NCBI RefSeq assembly: GCF_000091045.1
Contig: NC_006686.1
Span: 1,580,001 to 1,605,000, forward strand
DNA from: Cryptococcus deneoformans JEC21
Lineage: Eukaryota > Basidiomycota > Tremellomycetes > Tremellales > Cryptococcaceae
Reading direction: 5' to 3'
Length of the DNA stretch: 25,000 nucleotides
Shown: in pieces, positions 9,340 to 22,275 of the stretch
How positions within the stretch are numbered: the stretch's first letter is position 1
Layout of the letters: each line of letters begins with the position of its first letter
Notes under the pieces: model-generated
What the model saw: the letters and a program-made list of their open reading frames with translations, nothing else
The model's database searches: none
What the model was told of the DNA's origin: nothing
Translations under genes and position numbers: made by a program

Positions 9340-12059
9340 ATGGATCTCCCCGCACTCAGGCAGCTCAAGAACTCGGTCATCGGCAACACCTGGAAGAAGG
9401 TGCAGCTCGCAGCGGACACCAACACACTCACGGCACTCATTCTCCTCCTCCACCCCGCAAATTCCCCAGACACCGTACACGAGGCCGCGGTCATCCTCGC
9501 ATCCATCGCAACCGTAGGCAACCTCACTCTCAGGCCCATCATTACAAACAACGCTCCTGCACGCCTTCTCCACCTCATACACCCCCTCGTGCATACACAG
9601 CAACATCCTTCCGTCCACCGGCAGCTCACCGCACTCCTCCGCGCACTTCGCAATGTGCTAGTTGCAACAGCTGACATGGTATGGGGCCAGGTTTGGGGTG
9701 TAGGTGCAGAGAAAAAGGTTGTCGGCACAGGCCTTGTCGGGGAAAACGTCCTGCGAGAGACACCCGCCGATAGGTCTCGAGACAAGTACTGGAGAAACGA
9801 CGCCATCGCGGCTCTCACCGTTGTCTTCGAAGTGAGCTCGTTATGTTCTTCATTTCGCCGTCCTCCTTACTCATGCCACACCATGTAGCCGGGCAATCTT
9901 TCTATCCTTCTTTCTCTTCTCAGCTCCTCAAATCATCAAGTAGTCCTCCCAGTGTACCAACTCTTTTCACGTCTCGTCGCGCTCCCCTCAAACCTCCAAG
10001 CTCTTGTCTCGTGGATAAGTCCCGAGCAACCAACGGCATCACCATTACAAAGCTCTAAAGCTGATTTAAACCCATGGTCTACATTTTTTATACTCAGTCA
10101 TCTTCTCATTAACATCATCGAACCTGATAATGAACTGTTCGACAGACATAGCAGACCCAAGCTGATGGAAGCATATCTCGATTTGTTGGGAGCTATAGCC
10201 AAGGGTGACAGTGGTATTTGCGGCGAGATACGACAGTGGCTTCCGCCATACAAGGGTGATAAGGTCAATGCGATAGACGATCGTCAGTTAGAAGTCGTCG
10301 TTCCTCATATCCTCGAGACTGCCAAGAGTACCCATCGTGCCGTACGCCTGGCTGCTATTGGATGGTGAGTCGGCATCCTCGACGGTGCACTACAAGTACT
10401 CACCTTGCGCCATTGAAGTGTAACAAACATTGTGAAAAATGACAAAGGGCCATACTATGACAATCGTGTTAGGCGTATACCCCACGAAGACATCACGGAG
10501 CAGATACTCAACGACCTCATGAGATTGTTACAAACTGACGATCAAGAAGAACGTGTCAAGCTCAACTTCATCCTCGGTGAGTTCTACATACTCAGTAGTG
10601 AGATCTAGCTAACGTGTATATACAATATAGCTGCCCTTGTATCAGATGAACCCGTGCTTCAGCGATCGGCTTGCGAGCACAAGATTCCTCATCAGCTCCT
10701 GGAAAAACTTTGCTCACTTCCCGAACTGGAGTCGACTCTCTCGCCTGATCTATACGCTCGCTCGCTCGAATCTTATCTCTTAGCCCTTGCCTCTTTGGCA
10801 ATGGCTTACAACCGCACCCGAAGCGTCATCGCAGACTACCCTGAACTAGATGGTTCGTCGCCTTCCTGTCCCATTGTCCTCACCCCGCTCAGAATTCTCA
10901 GAGCTTCCTTAACTCACGAAAGTTACGGAGTAAGGGCTGCAGCCTGCCAACTTGCCCGGTCTTTGAGCCGCGCAGTATCAGTTATGAGGACTGGTATGGT
11001 GGACGAAGGTGTTGGCAATGAAGTTGTAAACCTTCTGAAGAGGGAGCTAGAGATCAAGTCTAGTGAAGGTATGGATGATGTTCTGGGAGATGCTGCGTGG
11101 ACGGTGGAAGTTGCTGCTACTGCCACTATTTGTAATCTCATTGCCGATTTTTCGCCTTTTAGACCTGTAAGCTTCTTTTCATTGACCTAGCCAACTCTGA
11201 CGAAAATTTACCCAGGTAATACTTTCGGACAATACCCTACCCATCATAGTTCACCTGACCCACTCTTCCTACACTCCTCTAGCTCTTAACGCCCTATGGT
11301 CAATAAAAAACTTACTCTTTCACGCCGATCCACCGACTAAAAGTTCATTCATGTCTATCTTTACATATTCCTGGCTTCGGCAAATCATCTCATCCTCGAT
11401 GCCCGAAGATATTCAGGAACAAGGTCTAGAGGTCGTTCAGAACCTTTTGGCGGAAGAATCGGGTGCAGAGGTGACGAGGATGGTGGAAAGGCTGGGAGGT
11501 GAGGACGTTGATGGGAAGCGTGGTGGAATAGAAGGTTTTTTGGATTTCTTGGTGGATTTACTAAGCGACAAGGGAGCGGCAATGTTCTCTGAAGTTCGAC
11601 TGTCCGTGAGTCGACAATCGCCTTAACCTATAAGAATGATGTGCTGATGCTGTGGATAGGCCATGTACGTCCTGGTGAATCTGTCTTTGGGCAATGAAAA
11701 GCTACGGACAGCATTGACGGCAAGAGTAGAACTGTTAGAAGTGCTGTCGGAGGCATTGGTGTGTCTTTATGTGCTACTTTCCAAGGCCAGTGCTTATTAT
11801 TTGCCAGAATGTACCCCGAGATCCGCTCAAGATCCCAGCGATCCTCACGTACCACAACCTTCTCGAGTCATCTGCCAAAACTCATCGTCCTCGACAGAAC
11901 ATACTGGATATTCTCGAACCCTATCTCTTGAAGCCAAGACTCAAAAAGCTGTCCGAAGAGTCAAGGAATCTGGATGTGGTTCAAAAATCTATCAAATTAC
12001 TGGATGTGCTCGAGAGGGAAAGGACGACTAAAACGGTGACAGCTCCGAGCTCAAGGTGA
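9340..12059 (+). CDS. Armadillo-repeat protein, possibly GID5/ARMC8 (Vid28)-like
   Basis: Exons: 9340-9831, 9889-10364, 10419-10576, 10631-11166, 11216-11605, 11660-11758, 11808-12059; they close in frame at 800 aa. The protein is almost wholly alpha-helical with repeated ARM-type units, for example LTALLRALRNVLVA, RAVRLAAIGCVTNIVKND and GVRAAACQLARSL, then LALNALWSIKNLLFHA, IQEQGLEVVQNLLAE and AMYVLVNLSLGNEKLR near the C-terminus. There is no signal peptide or membrane segment. The order ALW.IKNLL, then a WL segment, then QEQ.L..V.NLL resembles the C-terminal part of ARMC8/Vid28, a scaffold of the GID/CTLH ubiquitin ligase. That is an inference from memory of the family pattern; a generic ARM adaptor is the alternative. 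The short 10365-10418 intron was preferred because reading on gives CVTNIVKNDKGPYYDNRV. Confidence 0.85.
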
Positions 12060-12090
12060 TATTCCACGGGTTGAATGTTGTTTCTCGTCA

Positions 12091-12864
12091 GTACAATCGT
12101 CTTCCTCAGATCCGGAACATGACCGTGCAACGGTTTGGGGGTTCCGAATCTTGATTCTCCGGTTCTCGACGAAGGGGGTTGGATCAGGACAATAATAATT
12201 TAATTACCTAATTGCACCTCTTTCACGTCCAAAGTAATGCATATAAACCCTTAATAAAAACGCGCCTATAAGCAAGGCTATTTGATAGGCTCGACAAGCC
12301 CCTCGACGGACATTGGCTCGTCTCCGACGAGGCACGAAGTTCCAAGGAGGGGCTTGTCGCAAAATGCAACTTTTGGGTGAGACTGTCGTCGGGGTGAATT
12401 TGGCCTTTTTCGACCATTTTCAAACGACCATACCATTGTTTATGCATATGGAGGTATCAAGACATAGCATTTCATAAGACAATACTGAAGAATCAAGCAT
12501 TTCTTCCTAGGGATGAATATTTGACCTTTAAATATCCCAGTTTCATGCATAACGGTCATAAAGTTGGTGTTCATCTCTGCTATGCAATCTTCCAATGAAA
12601 AGTAGCCAATAGCCTTGCTTATAGGCGCGTTTTTACTAAGGTTTATATATATGTATTAGTACTCTGGAGGTGAAAGAGTTGCGGCTTGATGGGACTAGAG
12701 ATCGGGAAATCAGCCCCCAAAGAGGTTCCGGATCCGGATCTGCCCAAATGTCCGGATCTCAACTGTCTGTACAGCGGCAGACAACCTGAAATGCATCCAA
12801 AAAGGTTCCGGATCTGCCCAATGTCAGGATTCGAAGGTTCTGGAACTGAAGAAGACGACTGTAT
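12091..12864. repeat. Nested inverted-repeat (foldback) region
   Basis: An outer inverted pair, 12091-12118 against 12837-12864, matches at about 23 of 28 positions by my alignment. It encloses an inner pair (12214-12282 against 12605-12682), which in turn encloses a 13-bp pair (12292-12304 CGACAAGCCCCTC against 12347-12359 GAGGGGCTTGTCG). The right arm also has two direct copies of a unit starting AGGTTCCGGAT (12723 and 12803). The 12-mer CAGATCCGGAAC at 12107-12118 is the exact reverse complement of part of the second copy. The region fills the gap between the convergent ARM gene and LPD1. It holds no gene that I can support. Confidence 0.7.
12214..12682. mobile_element. MITE-like element with terminal inverted repeats
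   Basis: About 469 bp bounded by inverted repeats of roughly 70-78 bp. The left end begins GCACCTCTTTCACGTCC; the right end, reverse-complemented, begins GCAACTCTTTCACCTCC. The inner 28 bp of each arm, around CGCGCCTATAAGCAAGG, match perfectly. No transposase ORF lies inside, so if mobile it would be non-autonomous. I could not find a clear target-site duplication at either edge. A related one-armed copy lies at 18851. The family is unknown to me. Confidence 0.7.
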
Positions 12865-12950
12865 ATCATTATCCTTATCACAAACCAACGTGATAAGCAT
12901 GTAATAACTGTTAGACACCATGCATAATATTTGTGAAATAACCGTTACAT

Positions 12951-15025
<2,075 letters not shown>

Positions 15026-15379
15026 TGTGGAGAAAGATGTTTGGAGAGTGTAAGGAAAAAGAGGATAAGTATGAAGACAAGCGCGGTGGAAGGCTTCGCA
15101 GAGAGAGACGGTCGGAGACGGCAGAACATGGCCGCCGCCGCTCCCGCCGATAAATCCGTCGTGGCACAATCCTTACGTGGCATTTTCAAGCTGCTGTGGT
15201 CGTCGCGTCGCTCGTCGTCGTCGATTACTATTCGTCGTTCACCATGACTGCCTGATGATGATGCATATATGCGAACTATTGATTCAATGAAACAGGATAT
15301 TCTTTTTGCACTAGCACCTGCTAAGCAGACAAAAGTCCCCTCCTCTAAGCCACCCTGAGTGTATGTATGGTATTGATTT
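15026..15379. other. Gap between LPD1 start and CID1 stop
   Basis: 354 bp lie between tandem genes on the minus strand and must hold the CID1 3' end and the LPD1 promoter. A CGTCG-rich stretch lies near 15198-15230. No gene or clear regulatory box was seen. Confidence 0.5.
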
Positions 15380-18300
15380 CTACGACCGTTTCTCGACCGC
15401 GGGATCCGGGTGCTCCGTTTTCTCCCCAACAATTCCGGCGCTACTGCTCGTTGCAACCTTTGGAGGAGGGTTTATCGTCCCTGTCCCGCTCACAATTAGC
15501 TGTCTAAAATCCCCTACAAGCGCATCCATTCCTCGCACTCCAACTGCTTGTGTATCGGGCAAAGCTGAAGCGCCCGTTGAAGGGGATAACAGAGTACTAG
15601 GGCTAATGAAGTTGACAGCAGAACCGTTCTCATTGGTGTCGGCAACCGCGCGATGGGGTGCTGAACCAGAGGCTCCAATTGAACCAGGAGCTGGCGCTAC
15701 CACTGGAATGCCGACAGCTTTGGAAGAGGATTGAATAGGCGCCGCATCAAATGGTGCAAAGACTCTCCCTCTTGAAGAACCTCCAGCCGAGGCAGGAACA
15801 CCAAGATTCGGTCCCGACACTGAACGCGAGGTCCCCTGCTGACTCTGACTTCTCAAACTTGAAGGTCCTGACATGCTCATCGGCATACCCGCACTCGCGT
15901 GCAGCCTTGGATCGTAGCTAGCCCACAATTGCTGAGATCCCAAACCGGAGCCAATTCCTTTGCCGAGTTCCAGTTGCGCATACATCCGCTGCGGACTCAG
16001 TGGGGCGGAGATAGTGCCCGAGGTAGACGCAGCGTTGCCTCCATAAGCAGATGCGGAGCGACGAGCAGAGGGATTATTACGATAAGCGCCACTGGGAGTA
16101 TCAAGCCCTCGCGCAACAGTGTCTCGACCACGTGCACCATGAACGCCCAAATCATCAAATCCGAAACCAAGACCACCAACTTGCACGCCACCCAGATTGG
16201 CACCCTGACTTTGCAGCCAAAGGTCCTGCGCAGAATACTCAGGTATGTCGTCCTCGCCTCTTCTGCCATGCGATTCGTGCACACCTGAAGGTGTGAGACG
16301 ATCAAAGGGGGCTTGTGAATGAGATCTCCATGCGCTCGGGGCATGGGCACCAGAAAAATTGCTGCGAGCAGCGGACAGAGCTCGAGGAGCTGGAGAAGAG
16401 GAACGAGGGGCTCGTTGAAGCTCATCCTCACGCTCACGACAGAGTTCAGCGAGAGCAAGAACGGCGCGTTCCGGTCGTTGAGTTAGGATCTATCGATATG
16501 TCAGCTCTCTACAACGACATTCCAACTTGTTTACATACTCTTGTAGCGCGCATGAATTCTCCTCGAATCTGGTGAATAATGCGCGGTAAGTAGGGAGACT
16601 CATAGCAATTTGCATAACGACTCACAGTGTACAAGCCATCTTTAGTCACAGTTCTCGCCACATTATAAGTAATTTCAAACGGGTCCTGAAGATCGTCAGC
16701 ATCACTTACCGCGACTGATTGCACTTGCACTTACCTCGATACAAAGCCTATTTCTGTCTCTGGCCATTTCATTCAGACCTCCAACGTCAATATCATTGAC
16801 CCAGCCTTTGCTTTCTTTCGTCAGCTGTCCTGCTCGGAGAGAGAGAACAGAATTATTGAATTGGAAGTCATGGGAGAAGTATCGGAAGAAATCGACCAGC
16901 CTAGATGATGTCAGCGTAAAACTATGCTCAAGGTTGAGGAAGCATGAGGACATACAACTCTCCGACACTTTCAAAGTTGACACTAGACCATTCTCTCCTC
17001 AGGGTTTCTACGTCGTCAAAAAAATACACATTCCTTCCTTCCAACATGACTTCTTCTTCCTCCAGGGGCCGCATGGGCATTATACGCTGCAAATTGGGGA
17101 GTACAGGCGGTTGCTTTACATGCACAAGGAAATAAAGCACCATGAGGGTATAGCCATCTATTATCTGTTAGTCATTGATTATGTCTTGGCGGAAAAAATC
17201 TCACAAGAAGAGAGTGTTCCGCGATAAGGAGAGTTGATTCTACGTCTTTTGGACCATACTTTTACTATATATAGCGCCCTCAGTAACCGGCGCGGTTTCG
17301 CAGACACTTAACTCACGGAATAGTACGAGGGTCCTGACCCTTGCAGGATCAATCGTCGCATAAGTCAACAACAGACGGGTGTTCTCAATGGCAAGCCTGT
17401 TCTCGATCCCAATATCACACGCAATCCCTGTTTAACGACATGGTTTCAGGTCAGCGAACGGCGAGAGGGCTGGAATGGGCAGTGAGGGAGCATACGCGCC
17501 CAAGATTCTCAAATACTGTTACAAAATCCGAGATGTAACTCACCGAAAGGGAGAGCGGGAGAGGGGGCAAGCTCAAGTTTCAGGATAGGGATTCTTGCCC
17601 TCGGGAGTGGTTTGACGTTGAAATTAGTCTCCTACGGCCAACTAACATTAGTTCATTTGGTCAATGCTCCGAAAGCCAGCATAATAAAAAGTCCCCTGGA
17701 TAACGAGGGCACTGGTGCGCAAAATGATAGATTCTGACTTACGCGCTCGAGAAGTGCGGCCATACTTTCAACGAAATTTCCCGGGTCTATTTTCGCATTA
17801 GGGTCATCAATCAAGACGACAAGATCCATATCTACTCCTGATTAGCAGCTCATACGACATACTTGCTTTCTTGCTTTCGACGTCACTTCCCACATTGTTT
17901 TCGACATCGCTTTCGACAAACGGACTGCATAGGAGTTCCAACACCCGACCAACAGGCAGAACTTACCGGAATTCCGCAAGCCGAAAGAATTACAGCTGCT
18001 CCCAAAACTCAATAACCTCGCAGATGGCTCCAGCCCCTTAATAAGTTTTTCGATAAGACATCGCACCCTAAAAAATCATGGTCAGACATACATTCTTGAT
18101 TTCACAGTCAACAATTTTTCAACGCGCCACCTCGCTTGCGGGTGCGTCGAACACACAAGAGATGGATAAGAATGTCAGAAACAATACTCACTCTTCCTTG
18201 ACACTGAGCTCTTCACTAGGTGGCAAAAGAGGAAGGACAAAAGAGAACAGAGAGGTTGAAAGGTCGTTGAGAAAGCGACGGTGTAATACGCCGGGGTGCA

Positions 18301-18692
18301 TTTTGGTCGTTGAGGATTTGTGGAGTACTAGCGTAATATGAGGGCGCCAACGAACGTCCTGCAAGCTTGATTAGTTTGAAATATCGGCAGAGGAACAGCG
18401 AAATGTAATGAAAGCCATTTTTGGAAGAGAGGTGGGAGGCTTCCGCCGGGAGAGTGGATACAGACAGCATAGAGGGCAGATGGGGTTTGGGGGCGAACTA
18501 GATGAGTAAACGATACTCACGTGGGGGATGTATCCTTGTGGACAGGAGGCGGCCGGCGGAGGAGGAGTAGGGAGTGGATCCACTGCTGCTGAATACTGTC
18601 ACGATAGCGAACTGACCACGCAAGGAATCGCTAACAACCTCAAGGGCGAGTTTCTCGCGACCCATTTTGGAGGCCATACTGCAGCTGCCCAT
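15380..18692 (-). CDS. CID1: Cid1-family non-canonical poly(A)/poly(U) polymerase
   Basis: Cytoplasmic-type terminal nucleotidyltransferase that adds A or U to RNA 3' ends, by family. Exons: 18692-18680, 18588-18521, 18358-18192, 18067-17967, 17831-17743, 17631-17544, 17427-17317, 17264-17205, 17157-16956, 16900-16735, 16685-16626, 16568-16539, 16489-15380; 754 aa. The pol-beta-type catalytic motif FGSSCNSFGLRNSDMDL gives Asp117 and Asp119; the third Asp is about 180 in IACDIGIENRLAIENT. The palm continues with YRGTLSSYGYTLMVLYFLVH. The PAP/25A-associated domain includes DPFEITYNVARTVTKDGLYT, then IRGEFMRATR. A tail of about 370 residues, rich in Ser, Gly, Ala and Pro and probably disordered, is coded by the last exon. 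The first two exons are the weakest part: the start at 18692 is chosen because its splice phase joins the frame ending GYIPH to DVRWRPHITL. Introns in the 5' half are unusually long (91-162 nt). Confidence 0.92.
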
Positions 18693-18756
18693 AGCCACGT
18701 GGCCACCACGCCTCCGCCTATTTATGCCACCTCATCCTTATGTCTTCTACTACTAT

Positions 18757-18793
18757 CTTCTTCTTCTTCTTCTTCTTCCACCACCACCACCAC
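18757..18793. repeat. TTC/CCA trinucleotide microsatellite
   Basis: A run of seven TTC-type units passes directly into about five CCA units. It lies 65-100 bp upstream of the proposed CID1 start and is likely to vary in length between strains. Confidence 0.85.
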
Positions 18794-18850
18794 ACGCACT
18801 GTAGGAATTAGTCCCGTCGCCGGGATTTGGCTATACAGCAGCTGCACGCA

Positions 18851-18956
18851 GCACCTCTTTCACCTCAAAGTAATACATATAAACCTTAATAATAACGCGC
18901 CCTATAATAAACAATCAAGGCTATTGATGACCATTTTCATTGGAAGAATGATGTTG
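18851..18956. mobile_element. Truncated copy of the MITE-like element
   Basis: Begins GCACCTCTTTCACCTCAAAG and runs through ATAACGCGCCCTATAA and CAAGGCTATTGATGACC to CATTTTCATTGGAAG. It follows one arm of the 12214-12682 element and a little of its interior (compare 12588-12682, reversed). No opposite arm is present, so it is a solo arm or a decayed copy. A small insertion (AAACAAT) splits the CTATAAGCAAGG block. Confidence 0.7.
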
Positions 18957-19136
18957 TTATGGTGCAATTTTGTTGCCGATGCCTGCTGCTGCATTTGCTG
19001 TTAAGTACCAGCGTCACTCATAATAGTTTGTCTCATGTATGTAGTATATACCTGTATATGTGAACAGCAAGCTATATGGTCGCGCGTTTCATATTCAATA
19101 TCTGCACATCTAACCACAAGACCACAAGCATAAAGT

Positions 19137-22100
19137 CTACAGTTGCACCGCTCTATCACTCCCGGCTAACAAGCTCTCAAAGAGCCCCATTGCGGAGTTT
19201 TCATTTCTTAACTGGATCATATATACAATCCCTGTACGCTTGCCCCGATCTGATATTTCCACCGCAACACCTGTCTTCGCCACCCTTTCAACACCATCCG
19301 TAAGAACGATGGTCGATATAAACAATTGTTTGGATGATGAATCAGATTCAACCACCAGTTGTTTGACATGGCCAACGGCCTGAGAGTAGAGTTTGAGTTT
19401 TCCAGAACCGAGAGACTTCCATTGCTGATGAGACTGTTTCAGAAATACCTTACACTTCATCTGCGCAGAGATGATAGTGGGCCCAGTTAACGAAGCAATA
19501 TCCTCTTCAATAGGGGACTGTGGTGGGGAATCATCATTATTGCTCACACCCAATGGTGACACTCGTCCGGGGAAATTATTGGTAAACATTGCCGATGATG
19601 GCTCCAGCGGGCGAAGCGGTTCGAGAAACCTCGATCCGAGCGCGTTGGCACGGGGCGCCAACGAGTTTGACCCATGACGTTGGTCAGATACGAAAGACCC
19701 TGAAACCCCCAAAGATGTTGCTGGAAGGTCCTGTTGCATTCGTAGATGCAGAGGGCCTGAAGCGACGGACTGGCCAGAGGGAGATTTCGAAGGTGGTTGA
19801 CTCGTAGGTAGCTGATCTTGCTGAGGATAAGACATGCCCTGAACAGGAGGGAGGGCAGACATTTGTGTGCTGGAGGATGGCATGATTAGTCCAGGTTGAA
19901 AAAAAGGGACTTGATTTGTTTTAGGGCTGGGAGGAAATCCTCGCGTGCGAAGACTTGTCCCTCGTGGAGGTGGTGTGGTCACGGCCGATGGTCCAACTAC
20001 AGCAAATGGCATGGACATTTGCTGTGGCGGAGGTTGCGTCGAACTTTGTGGCCATACAGCACACTCCTCCGTCCCCAGAGATACTTTTTCAATTTGGGAA
20101 ACCAGGTCATGGGCGTTGGCTTTTGCTTGTTTGGCGTCGTCTGCACGAGAACTGGTAGACAGGGCCGGGGTTTTGGTGATTGGTGCAGGGAAACGAGTGA
20201 CAGGGAGACCAGCGGAGGTCAGAGGTTGACATTCAACGGGTGAGGGAGCTGCATTATGTGGTCGATTGACTGACCAAGAGAGATACTAATCAGGAAGTTG
20301 CTTGGAGCCCGAAACTGCAGTGACCTACCAGAAGAAGCAAAGTCTATGCAATCAATAAGATCTCTCATTATTTGGTCCTTCGCAATTTCTGATTCCGTGT
20401 GAATCGTAAAGGTTTCTTTCCGCATAATCATCACTGTTAGAACATTTGCTAGAATTGCGTTAAACTTTGCTTCTATCGTCAACGTCTCTCAACTCACCTT
20501 GGAGCCCTTCCGCCACCATCAAGTGCTTTCCCGCTAGAGGAGGGTAACTGAGCCACATTTCAGGCATGGGTCCACCACGGCCCACTCTTTCAGGTTGTTC
20601 TCTGGCAATCTGCTGCATTTTCGATGCCTTGTCGGCCGCTTCCATCCATTCAGCAATGATGAAAAGGTCACTGAGGATGAAAATGTGGGCACGCTTATGT
20701 ACGACCGGTTGACCGGTTGCTGAAGGCGTGAGGTAAAGGGTGACATCGTGTGATGAGCGAAGAGAGCGACTAAAAGGCAGGAATGGGGGATTCATCTGTA
20801 GTTTACATTTCTAGTAATGATGATTAGTACTTGTACTTCCAACGTGCGAGTCGAAAAATAGTTCACCTTGAGTTTCATAGTAAATAAGTCAATCGTCTTT
20901 TCTGGATCTATCCTCAACTCAAGATCAGACAAGGGTGATGTTATTGCAAATGTGGTAGCAGGGGCCGTCCCAACAGGAGATTGGGCAGCTGGCGGTCTTT
21001 GGGCAGATTGCGCGATACTGGTTACAATAGAACCACCTGAGCTGTGGCTTTCAATTCCGCTGCTGAACGGTGAGATACTAAGATCAGTCAGTGAATCGCA
21101 CGAGTGAAGTACGTCAATGATGCTTACTTTCTATGGGATTCCATGGAGCTGTCTAACGCTGAACTGCTCCTGCTGAGTCTTTCCTTGTCTTTTTCTTCAA
21201 TCTTAACGCTTTCAGGGGACGAGCACATAGGCTTTTTCTCCGCGTGGTCGCTGACATCCAGTTCCAACCTGGCTTCTACTTCGCCAACCAATTTCTCTAG
21301 TCTCTTATTCGCCATCACCAATAGCATATGATCGCTTCTTCCTTCTTTGGTGCTTCGAAGGAGTCCCCCGTACAACTTGCGATAGTATCGTAAACGCGTA
21401 TAAGGAAGAATGAACAGAGCGTCGAGCGTCCATTGAGTCAAGGGTGGAGTGGGATTTGAGCTTGACGATATTTCGTCCAGGATGCCGGGTAGAAGTGGGT
21501 TACGGATGACAGGAAGGTATGAGTCGAAACCTGACAAGAAGTTTGTGGCGTATCTATGGTATGCTGGCTCAAGGTCGTCTATCTTTAATGTATGTCAGCT
21601 TGGTATATACTGAGAAATGGCATAAAAACACACCCATCGCATCAGAATGTCCCCGAGGGCCTTAGGGCTAGATGGATTTGGCCCTATCTCCCTCAGTTTC
21701 TGCACCCATTGTCAGCGGACCTCTTTCGGTAATTGCGAGGTTGTATCTAGGACTGACCTCCCCAAACCCCTTATTCGCCCGATACACAGCCTCCACAGAT
21801 CTAAACATGGAATCTAGCTTAGCTGGCGGAAAGTTTTTTCTAGACCATGCACCTGCGGCTCGCTACGATGCAGCTGTGAGCCGAGTAAATCATTGAGGGT
21901 ACAGGGCAAGATCAAGCAACTCACCCGAATGATCAGACCTAATTGCTCCGCGTAGAGCTTTTCACTTTCCATCAAATCTACCAGAGGGTTTCTTCTTTGT
22001 GCCTCCTGCTCCTCTATCATCACACCCGAGCCAGATGACCCCGAGGCTGAAGAGCGAGATATCCGTGGACCGGGCATGGACATCGGGCCCACCACTGGCA

Positions 22101-22275
22101 AACCAACAACAGAAGGAGCGACGTGAGCCTGGGGCCACGGTCCTTGATCGACAGATGGAGAGTATGTGGGGGAAGTGGTGGCCAATCCCGGACGAGTGGG
22201 TATGAAGTGACTAGGAATAGGAGCGGGAAAAAAGTTGTATGACGGATCTGAGACGGTGTGGTACGGTGCTGCCAT
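19137..22275 (-). CDS. GEF1: Rho/Cdc42-family guanine nucleotide exchange factor (DH-PH)
   Basis: Predicted to load GTP on a Rho-family GTPase at the cell cortex, controlling polarity. Exons: 22275-21925, 21862-21758, 21699-21634, 21582-21128, 21077-20867, 20810-20498, 20433-20329, 20248-19137; 905 aa. Residues 1-90 are Pro/Ser-rich. The DH domain (about 95-330) starts with NPLVDLMESEKLYAEQL and contains the helix LDALFILPYTRLRYYRKL, the counterpart of the KPVQR..RYPLLL helix. A PH domain lies near 380-535 (DVTLYLTPSATG, HIFILSDLFIIAEW, RKETFTIHTESEIAKDQIM). A long Pro/Ser/Gln-rich linker leads to a conserved C-terminal module of about 110 residues (STIVLTDGVERVAKTGVAVE, then GIVYMIQLRNENSA). 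Exon 6 could instead begin at 20795, dropping five residues in frame. The exact GTPase is not visible from the sequence. Confidence 0.9.

Larger units (their letters stand above)
18693..19136. other. Gap between CID1 start and GEF1 stop
   Basis: 444 bp between tandem minus-strand genes, holding the CID1 promoter side and the GEF1 3' end. It contains a TTC/CCA microsatellite and a one-armed copy of the MITE-like element, both listed separately. No gene was seen. Confidence 0.6.

Noticed and set aside
9095..9818. Several long minus-strand frames opposite the start of the ARM gene
   Set aside because: They are Ser/Arg/Cys-rich shadows of a GC-biased coding exon; the plus-strand frame gives helical repeats and joins exactly to the next exon.
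10365..10472. Single 108-nt intron in the ARM gene
   Set aside because: Using the acceptor at 10418 gives a normal 54-nt intron and adds 18 in-frame residues that read as a good ARM helix, so the longer intron was dropped.
12686..12904. 72-codon plus-strand frame in the right arm of the foldback region
   Set aside because: Its composition comes from the direct repeats; no protein features.
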